Assembly (NCBI RefSeq): GCF_963576615.1
Contig: NC_088711.1
Span: forward strand, 13,067,869-13,131,868
Direction: 5' to 3'
Length of the DNA stretch: 64,000 nucleotides
Source: Watersipora subatra
Lineage: Eukaryota > Bryozoa > Gymnolaemata > Cheilostomatida > Watersiporidae
The notes beneath the pieces were generated by a model, which was given only the letters and a program-made list of their open reading frames with translations, had not been told where the DNA came from and searched no databases. Both the position numbers and the translations under genes were made by a program. Positions 50,272 to 61,200 of the stretch are shown piece after piece. Positions within the stretch are counted from its first letter, which is position 1. Every line of letters starts with the position of its first letter.

Positions 50272-51026
50272 CAGTCAAACATGGATAACTCAAACTTCAC
50301 GGGACCGAGCGAAAGTGTTCAAGTTATCAGAGCGTTCAAGTTATCAGAGCACTGTCACAAGTCCATGTATTTATATATTTATTAGTAGATATATGTACAT
50401 ATATAAACTATAATATAAATCAAAAGCATAAATGGCTTGTTTCAAATTAAATGCATCTGATGTAAAGTTTAAAAAATATTTATCAAAAAGTATAGAGATT
50501 TTTCTATCACTTGAAATTGGTTTGTTGTTTGAGTTGATGCTATTGCCGGGACATTTTTTATATTAAAATCGGCAAAACTTGATTGCTGTTGAAAGGCTCA
50601 CAAGAAAAGACTTTTTCTCTGAGCGTTTTAACCAAGATCAATTTTGCCAATTTTTTTGAAGTTTATGCAAAGGTTACCTCACTTTCCTTGCTTCCGAAGA
50701 GCCATCGCTAAGCGGATGTTTGGGAAAAATCAAATTTCACCAAACCTTTAGAAAAGTCGTTGACAAAAATATTTTGCCGATGATGGTAATAACGAAGCCT
50801 ATGGACTACGAAAAGTTGAGGTTTACCTCTATGGCTTGGAATAAAGTGATTTTCTAAAGCGATAACAACCGTTTCGGTAGCCGTTGGGCAAAAAACTGTT
50901 CGAGTTAACAGGGTTGAGGTCGAGTTATCTAAAGTAATTTATCATTACGTGGGAGCGGACCAAAAAAACCGTTCGAGTTAACCATGTGTTCAAGCTATTC
51001 GAGGGCGAGTTATCCATGTTTGACTG
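50272..51026. mobile_element. 755-bp MITE with CAGTCAAACATGGATAAC termini
   Basis: Ends are CAGTCAAACATGGATAACTC and its inverse, flanked by TA on both sides (50270-50271, 51027-51028). Related to the element at 11311-11884 in opposite orientation; both share CTTCACGGGACCG/GGACCCGTGAAG and CAAGTTATC motifs. A Tc1/mariner/pogo-type non-autonomous element is likely. Confidence 0.78.
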
Positions 51027-51353
51027 TATATATACACAATGCTATGCCGATATACAATGCTCGCTCTCTCTCAGTTCAACATTCTTCGTATTTTGTAAAT
51101 GTCTAATATTGCGTTAGTGAAACGAAAAAAATTAGTGAAAAGTAAGCGGAAGTGAAAGTTTATTGTGCATTTTAGCATTTACTATAATATTGACTGGAAA
51201 CTTTAATTAATTTTAGGTAGATAAATATATAACTTTAATCCCTTAGCCATGGATCCCAAGATTGATAAGTAAAATTGGTAAGAATGATAATGATTATCAT
51301 AAGCAGATCATGAAATGATCTACACTGATACACTAAATGATTTTGATGTACAG

Positions 51354-51757
51354 TACCGTACTTTTTGGACTATAAACCGCACCCCTATATAAGCTGCATC
51401 TGCCTTATTTTCCTAAAAACGATAATAAAACAATACATAGGCAGCACCTTTGTATAGGCCGCAGAACTCAAGACGGTACTTTTTAACCCGGCAACAACTT
51501 TGCTGTTTAAAACGGAACAGTGCCTAACGGCACTATTTCGTATTAACCGACGCTTTTTAACCTAGTGCCTAACGGAACAGTACCGTTAGGCACTGTTTCG
51601 TATTTTCTTTCACCGCTAGCGGTGCACTAATCGGAGAATCTGGTTAATGTGCTCTAGCGGTGAAAGAAAAAGCCACGGAATAGCCGCACCCTTATATAAG
51701 CCCCATGGCTTAAATCATTAGAAAAAAATAGCGGCTAATAGTCCGAAAAGTGCGGTA
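51354..51757 (+). mobile_element. Short inverted-repeat transposon (MITE), copy 2
   Basis: Left TACCGTACTTTTTGGACTAT and right (inverted) TACCGCACTTTTCGGACTAT. The body is close to the copy at 3353-3737, which lacks some terminal bases. Confidence 0.75.
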
Positions 51758-51907
51758 GTTATAAAATTTTGATGTTTTTTTATTAAAGGTGATTGCGTTA
51801 GATAATTGCTATGAGTTTCTATACCCCTCTATACGATATTTTACCTTATAATACTAACACCGCGGAACAAATTAATGTCGTACAGCGGGGTCCACTAAGA
51901 GGTTGAT

Positions 51908-52260
51908 TAAAAATGAATTTTCTGTGCAATAACTTTTTTATTACTCGTGCAATGTCAGGCATTCGGCTAGTTAATGTATAATAAAAATATAAATTTGCCA
52001 ATCTATAACACCTATCGATCAATGACCAACAGCATCATATTGAGACTGTGTTTTTGCTGTGTAACCAATTAGGTATTGTGGACCATATATAACTTTTTAT
52101 CCTAACATTGCTTTGATTCGCAATGCAATAATCTTTCTACCATGTTAAAATAACACAAGCTTCCAATCTAATTATTGTGTGCCATTTATTATTTTGTTTT
52201 CCTTTAAAAACTGATAATTCACTAATGCTGCAATATTAGTTGAATCTTGCTTTATTTTAG
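51908..52260. other. Upstream flank of the S/T-P-K gene
   Basis: Begins with a minus-strand end fragment of the ACCCGG repeat (51908-51975). The stretch ends in TTTATTTTAG (52251-52260), a good 3' splice site, so the promoter and an untranslated exon of the next gene probably lie further left and are not identified. Confidence 0.45.
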
Positions 52261-52288
52261 GTTGCCATGTCTGAATGAGTTATATAAA

Positions 52289-55200
52289 ATGTCAGTAGAA
52301 AATCAATCTTGGATATCTGGTGAGGAGTTCCAATTCAAAACTCCGTCAAGAAGGTATTTGTCTCTCATCGTGTGTCATTCACATGAATTGTAGGCAGTTA
52401 TTTTGCTTAAGCATTCATTTCACAGAATAACAGTATGCAATTTATGTTTTTCTCGCTTGCCGGTGAAATAACCAAGAAGAGTGCCTGGTTCTGTATGCTA
52501 TAATTATAATTGGAGCTATATACACTGGCAATTCAAAATAGTTTTATTAATTTGTGTTTAATATTTTGAAGAAGTTTATCATTTGTGGTCAACAGATGTC
52601 AAGCATGGGCTGTCAAAGTTATCATAGTATATCATTTGGTTGTAATTGATTGTAATAACTTAATGTTTGGTCAAGTGCACCAGTGAATTGATTTTACTGG
52701 GTGGGTTTAGAAAAACACTTGTATCAACGAAAGGAATAGTTCTAGGAGCCAAATAAATTGATGTGACACTACGATCATACAACTGTAAGAACTCCAGAGA
52801 TAACACTTTTCACTTGAGGACAGCATTAAACCACACCGATGTTGGCTCTTTATTAAAAGGCAACTAACAAGTCTTCAATTTAGATCCGATGGTCCATCTA
52901 TCTATTGAAACAATTCATGTTGTTTAATAGTTCACTAGACAACAATACTTGAATTAGTTTAATATAAAAAACATTCAAAGAAAGTGTTACATGGTTGCGA
53001 AAACTTGCAAACCTGTTAATACATTAATGGCCTGACTCCACATCAACAAATGTTTTTATACACTTTACTCGCCGTACATGAAAACCCTTTACCCAAGCAA
53101 TTAGGGACCCTGAATTACACTAGGATGTACACTAGGGTTGTAGTACACTAGGGTTGTAGTACACTAGGGTTGTAGTACACTAGGGTTGTAGTACACTAGG
53201 GTTGTAGTACACTAGGGTTGTAGTACACTAGGGTTGTAGTACACTAGGGTTGTAGTACACTAGGGTTGTAGTACACTAGGGTTGTAGTACACTAGGGTTG
53301 TAGTACACTAGGGTTGTAGTACACTAGGGTTGTAGTACACTAGGGTTGTAGTACACTAGAGTTGTAGTACACTAGGGTTGTAGTACACTAGGGTTGTAGT
53401 ACACTAGGGTTGTAGTACACTAGGGTTGTAGTACACTAGGGTTGTAGTACACTAGGGTTGTAGTACACTAGGGTTGTAGTACACTAGGGTTGTAGTACAC
53501 TAGGGTTGTAGTACACTAGGGTTGTAGTAAACTAGGGTGTACACTGAATTACATTAATTCAGCGATTTATCACCATTTTGGAACAATCATAACCTTGGTG
53601 GTCTGTTGTTTGGCAACTAGTTCATAAATACAGATGTAAATAGGCTAATTTTTTATTGTGCAAATCACCTCATGTTACTATTGTGTCAGTTTTAATCATT
53701 AGGTTACTATTACAACAATACATTAGTATGGTGTGATTGTCTCATAAACTAGACTTTTTATTGTAAACAACATTTTTAATTAAACTTTTTGTTAATTATC
53801 AATGTTCCAAAACATGATGTAAAATTGTCACAAAATATTGATACACATTTACTGACTGTGGATTCACTACATAGCCATACACATACATTACATGTAATTC
53901 GCTACATAGCCACACACATACATTACATGTAGTTCACTACATAGCCACACACATACATTACATGTAATTCACCACATAGCCATACACATACATTGCATGT
54001 AATTCACTACATAGCCATACACATACATTGCATGTAATTCGCTACATAGCCATACACATACATTACATGTAATTCGCTACATAGCCATACACATACATTA
54101 CATGTAATTCACCACATAGCCACACACATACATTACATGTAATTCACTACATAGCCATACTTTACATGTAATTCACCACATAGCCATACACATACATTAC
54201 ATGTAATTTTCAATTACTATTGGTCATACATACATACATACATACATCATGTACTGTGGGTCCTAATTAATTTCTAGTCTTCTGTTATGTAATGCGAGCT
54301 TTAGCTTGTACTAAAATAACTAGTGCTGGGAACGAGTACTTCTTGGTCAACGAGTTTAGACTCGCCCCTTCTGTTCGGGTTTTTCGAGTATCGGGTAGAT
54401 AGTGGTGCTTGGCCTGAGTACTTCATGGCCAACGGGTTTTTTTGGGTATCGGGTTTGTTGATACGGGTTTTATGTCTAAAATTTCCAAACATCAGACATA
54501 TTTTAAAATTTACAATGCAGTTATAATTTTATTCCCATTTTATTGTTTTTTACTATTTTCTATCGACCGATATTCGTGCTCGCAGCCTGAACCCTTGGAA
54601 GTTTGAACCCTAGCTGGAAGTTTTCAGGCGTGGCGTAGGGTGTGTCAGAATCTCTATCGGCCAGAATTCTAGAATTCACATGGTTTTGTTTACAAAAGCC
54701 GTTTCTAAGTAACAGCGTAAATCGATCAAATTAATTTTTGCACAGGGTATTAGAGCAGTAGTTTTACTCCCATTTGTAACAGTTTTCAAATATCTTCACC
54801 CACTTCCTTCGTTTTCATAGCAAACTTTGTTTGAACGATATCGCGAAAAGATTGACACGACTCGTTTGTTGGTAGGTCATGAATGATTGTGATGCAAATA
54901 AAGAACTTTATAATATTAATAACAATTTTCCAGTATATTTTGAGTCATAAAATAATGATGAACATGTGCTCAATGGATATGATGCTATTGTAAATGTTTT
55001 TACAATACTTTTTAAAATCGTACAAACTTTTATAGTTTTAGCCCGAATAATGATAAAGTACTGCTTTTGCTGTTTGATGACATTTGCTGTGGGTTGCCCG
55101 ACTTTTTTTTACTAGTGTTTTACCAAATATCATTGTATTATGAGCACGTTCAGATATATACGGTATAATAAAAGTTTAAAAACTTTGGATTGTTGGACAG

Positions 55201-58200
55201 ATTGCCCAGAGTTACTGACACGCAATGACAAATAAGGTTATTAAACAGTGTTTAGAGAGCAGGGCACAATAGACCGAGTTTTTGTCTACTTTACTCGACG
55301 GATCCGTGTACTAAAACCCGAACTAGAAAATCAAAACCCGAACCAGCAAGACCGAAATACTCGAAATCTCTATTACCCGATATTCGAGAGAAGATAAACC
55401 CGCAAGTTCAACGAGTTTTCGTTCCCGTGCCCAGCACTAAAAATAACTTTCAATTTGTTTCTACAATTTTTTGCCTTAAATTGTTCAATCTTATACTATG
55501 TGTTTGCACCTATCTATAGCCAAAATCATTCTATTCAGAGATTAGCTTTCAGCTTATGGTTGCTTATTACAAGCCCTGCTCTTTTGTGATTAAATGATAT
55601 AAAGCAATGACATTGTCAGACTCCAACTGGAAATCACTCTGAGGAGTAATCATAAGCTCTCTTATTTATTATTGAATCGGAAAGTAAATTGGACATGCTC
55701 TTCCAAAAAGTTCATGCTTTCATTTGGGACATGTTGTGTTGTGATGCTTAGACAATCTTACTATAACTTGTACTTCACTATTAAGTTTTTTGCATTTAAA
55801 ATTTGAAAGTACCTTCACACTCGTATCTCCATTCACTCAATCTAATATTAGTACGTAATATTTCATCGCCCTGATTCAATCATTAAGGGTTTGCCTAAAT
55901 AAAATTGCTTGTTGTCACTACGTGTTTTCTAAACTATGCTCTTACATATGGTTGAATGGTTACATGTTAACTGTTTGATGTAACAGTTTTAATAAGAATT
56001 TTTTGCTTTGTTTCAGTGAGAGGTTGAGGCTTGCTGGAGGGAATGTGAGGTCACCTATAAACACCAGGCGACGAACTACTCTTGCGTTGTACGTTTGTTC
56101 TTTTTTGTTCTAAAATGATGGAATTGTATAAAAAACCCTAATTGCTTTATTGTGAGTTTATTCTGTGATAAGTTATTTTTATTCGTGAACATTTAGTCAA
56201 AATATTATATACATGTTTTCACTCGAATAGGTCTACGTTATACCTGGTAATGTTATCGTCAAGGTGCTTAGCTACATTACGATGTCGTGAGCATCAAAGA
56301 TAGTGTTGTCAAAGAAAGGACAATGTGGCAAACAACATAGTTCTGTCTTACGCATTGTGTTACAACTAGTCATAATGCATGTTTATAAGTTATCTTGAAC
56401 ATACTGCATTAGTTCAGTTTTTATAAGTCCCCATTTACTGAGCATCCACCATTGCCTGATTTCTGATTATAAGACCATCAAAGTCTGGGTAGTTTTGTCA
56501 CCTACAAGTATCAAGTTAGAATCAACATACATGTAGTTGTCTCAACAGACACGTATGTGTACAGTCAATCAGTCTGAGTCGGCTTCAAGCTCCACAGATG
56601 CCCTGAAACTGAATGCTAATAATATATCTTATCAATTTATCACAAATGGCCACAAATAAATCATTGTAGTGTATTGTACTCGTAAGGGGTGCAATGCATG
56701 CATGTAGTGAGAGGTAGAGGTGGAACGAGACACGAGACGTCTCGAGTATCGACCTGTCTCGTATCGGTCTCGTCTCGAGTTAACTATTGCCAAACTCGAG
56801 ACAGGAAATAGAACTAAAGCGCCTGCGCACGGTCGTTAAAACATGGCTTCTTGCGGTAGCAACAACTCCATATATTGTAACGGATTGCGGGCAGCTGCCT
56901 TTAAAGTTCTACCCGGTCCGTTACTACCTGTTGCTATTGATTATGTTGGCCACTGAGTCTAATCATGTAGTCCGGACAACGGCCCTGTTATATTTTAGTT
57001 CGGTTCTGTGTTCTTAAAACAGATACCGGGTCGTATCTAATTGCTCTTCGGATAATCCACTTTAATAAATTGGATAACTTTTGCGGGTAAAATGTCTGTA
57101 TTTTATCGTATCGTGTCTAAACACCAACTGACCTTCATAAAATTCGGGCCTCTTTTACGTATATACCACCAATCGCGGGTAAAACTTGCCCGGACACGGA
57201 GAAACGAACGAAAGGCCGTGTCGACCATAGTCCGTGTTCGGTTAACAATGACGTTTTGTTAACTCAATATAAGAATATACATGTATACAGTAATTAATAT
57301 AATTTCATGAGTACAATTTAAATATAATTCACATACTACAGTTAACACATAAACAAAACTTAACATTAATGAAACAATAAGAATGAAAGTGTTATCGTGT
57401 GTTCTTTTAGTTGCGGTATTTCTTTGTAGAGCGACGGCTATCGGTTTCATTACACATTACATTAAAAAGTAAGAACTATTCAATAGATGGTAAAAATATA
57501 CATGTACAAAGCAATATGTTTATAATAATTATGATCAATCAAGCTCAAAATTCTTAGAATATATAACTTCGGTATTTTAGAGCTGTTTGTGTCACTTTTG
57601 TTTACAAAAACTACATGCATATCACTATAATAATTAAAATGTTGTATTTAAATCGTTTACACCAGTTGAAAATTCAATTTAAAAATAGATTTATTAATTT
57701 ATATATACCGAGTAGCTGGTACTTGTGTAGTGAAATCATCACCAAATGCTCATTATTTTACTGTCTCGTGTCTCGAGTCTCGACTTTTCACAAGACAGTG
57801 TCTCGAGTCTCGTCTCGAACTTAAAAAACCTGTCTCGTTCCACCTCTAGTGAGAGGTGCATTCCAAATGTGTTCTTCAGGACAGCTTCCTCCCAGTCCTT
57901 ATATAAAAGACTAGCTGTGCTACCCGGCGTTGCCCAAGTATTAAAAATCAGCTTACAAATGATGAGAAATAATGAGAGTTGCCTCATACTTGCTATTAGC
58001 CTTCAGATTGCCAATGAAAATTTTAGTAAGCTAACTAATGATAATCACTTATACAATCACCCTGCTTAGTATGCAAAGCCGTTGGGTATGTGCTCCCATA
58101 TAGAGACACATCTCAGCAGTGATGAACTTATTTTCTGTGGCCTATTGGGTAGGGCGTCGGACTGGTGAACAGTAGTGTCTGAGATCAAATCTTCGGTACG

Positions 58201-61200
58201 GATTCTTTATGCTAAGATTTTAATAGCTATATATGGAGTGTATACATACGAACATACCTTGAGAAATATATATATATACTAGCAGTGCTACCCGGCGTTG
58301 CCCGATTATTGAAAGTCACATATAAATAATGAGAGATGCCTGGCAGATTGCCAATAGAACATTTTAATAAGCTAACTAATCACAATCACTTACTTATGCA
58401 ATCACCCTGAGTGGTATTCAAAGCCATTGGGTATGTGCTTTCATATAGCCGCCTATATCGGCAAGCTATTAACTCATTTTCTGTGGCCTATTGGGTCGGG
58501 CGTGGGAATAGTGAATGGTAGGGTCTGAGATCAAATCTTCTTTGGTACAGATTGTTTATTCCAAGCTTTTAAAAGCTATAGGAAGGAGCTTATTACTTCC
58601 TCAACAGCTTATTAGTCTCACGCTGCCTAAGCAGAATGTGCCAGGCAGGTTTTGTACATTTTTACGCTGTAGTACACCGGATGGGGCTGTACATTAATCC
58701 CATTTCACAAATTAGATTATGTTAGGCTGATGTCTGGGGATTAAACAAAGCTTTTTTATTGAAGTGAGATGCACCGTTGAATGGCCACAGCTCACCTCAA
58801 TCTCTGAGTTTCATCAGGCGTATATCTACACAGTAGTTCTTCTCCGATTGCTGTTGTCAAATTCATATTCGTCAGCTGCCGATTTATAGTTCTATAGTAT
58901 CCATTTTTGTCTTCAATTTCTGCTCCTATCTTATGTTCAGCCAGAACTTACATCCTGAATTACAACTCAATGTCTACGTCAATATGCCTCAGTAGCACTT
59001 GTTGTCACATCTTGGTAGCCTTTCCAGCACATGATCCTTCATCTCACCCAATGGCATCACACTTCAAGAAAGACCTTCAACTCTCACAGCAATTTTTTCT
59101 CTTTTTTTACCTCAGAGTTCTCAATTACACTGCAACATGGAGGCCCTCTTCATTCAGTCATATCTGATTGTATGGTGTAGTCTCACAAGCCATTTTGATG
59201 TTTCATTCAATGCAGTATTTGATTGGTTTGAGAGCCAGACCTAATATTCGCACACTGTACAATTAAACCATGACTTCGGATCACCGCTACATATGTTTTT
59301 GCTAGTAGTTGTCTTGGCTCGCTAAGTAATTTTTAACATACAACAACTGAAATTTATTAAAATATAACAATATTCTATTCGAAAGTAAAAAGCTGGTAGA
59401 GATTAAACAGCCGGTACTTATGTTTCCGCTCTTTCCGTGTCTTTAAAGCTTAATACGTAAAGGTTAAAACTTCTTACCAATTATCATTTTGCTGATTGAT
59501 TTTTCATATATAATTTAGACATTTAAGTTTTAATATAGTTTTATGTTTTTTAGTTTATTTAGTTTTAAGCAACTTTAACAAAATGCAATGTTTTCTTGCA
59601 TTAATACATGTATTTGTTTTGATATATAACAGTTTTAGCATATGAAAGAGATAGCTGGATGGATCAACTTTGTGTAGAGGTTAAACTATACAGGATAATG
59701 TTAAGGCAATTTCCAATAAGCCGTTAATACAATATTTCAAAGCACCTACAGAAAAATGTGAGTTTGGAGTTTAGCTTAAAACAGCAGCTGCTAGTCAAGT
59801 GAAATTACCAACTCGTCTCTTTTGCTAGGGGAACATGCGGCTAAAACTGGATTAAGATCTCAGAACATTGGTATTTAAATAACTTTTGGCGATATCACCT
59901 CTTTTATTTTTGCGTTTTTAACACGAGCAGTTATGCCTCGCCTTCTGATTTTCTCATGAAATCTCAGCTCTGATTGCTAATTTACACTCCAAGCATGCAT
60001 CTGTCGACTGATCTGGTTATAGATGATGTTACCAACTCAGGCAAATCGCTAAAAAGTTTTGGTTTGTGATTTCTTCAAAACATGTCTTGTAGCTATGCTA
60101 ATATTTTAAAAGTCGGCTAATATTATGAGTGATTCATTTGTATAAGACTTTAAATCTTATGCAAAATTGCGGAACACTACAAAATAGCAAGATTTTGCCG
60201 TAGCAAGCTAAGTTAAAATAAAATATTGTGTGGAAAATGTGGAGTTCGCTTGTCTTGAATGTCTAACAAATCCGAATCTAGTTTAAAGTTTATTTAATAG
60301 ATCCTTTGGAGAATTTAGTAGTGTTGTATCAAACATGTTGTTATGGGGCATTATCATAGAGTGTTGCTATTTTTTATGAATGTAGTGTCCTCCCTTCAAT
60401 TCAGCCTCTCGATGTTGTAAACCCAGTGCAATTTAACTGCCAATGAAGTTGCCACTAGCCTCTCTTATGTCATGTTCAGTCATTTTCATTCTATTAATTT
60501 TCAGAGGAAGACATGTTGGTCCTCTACTTGTTCCTAGTGATGAAGAGACATCACCTAAGTCTAAAGCAATTCAGTCAAGCAACTTTTATAAGAAAACTGA
60601 AGTCAGAACTCGCCAGCTGAAAACTGTGACTACTGTACAGGTAGTACATAATTCATTTTAAACCGTGACTACTGTACAGGTAGTATATAATTCATTTTAA
60701 ACTGTGACTACTGTACAGGTAGTACATAATTCATTTTAAACCGTGACTACTGTACAGGTAGTACATAATTCATTTTAAACTGTGACTACTCTACAGGTAG
60801 TACATAATTCATTTTAAACTGGTACTACTGTACAGGTAGTACCTAATTCATTTTAAACTGTGACTATACTGTACAGGTAGTACATAATTCATTTTAAACT
60901 GTGACTACTGTACAGGTAGTACATAATTCATTTTAAACTGTGACTACTGTACAGGTAGTATATAATTCATTTTAAACTGTGAATACTGTACAGGTAGTAC
61001 ATAATTCATTTTAAACTGTGACTACTGTACAGGTAGTACATAATTCATTTTTAAACTGTGACTACTGTACAGGTAGTACATAATTCATTTTTAAATTTTC
61101 CAAGTGACCTAAATTAAATCTGGTAAGCAAAATCTGTAATGATTGTGAATTGGCTGCACTTGCCTCCTTTTGCAGTAATTAGCCGGAGCCATTATATGTT

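Noticed and set aside
53126-53535. Interstitial telomere
   Set aside because: The unit is 16 bp with only one GGGTT; it is not a TTAGGG-type repeat.
58130-58210. tRNA gene
   Set aside because: A- and B-box-like motifs are present, but no cloverleaf with a proper acceptor stem is evident and the block is part of a dispersed SINE-like repeat present twice in tandem.
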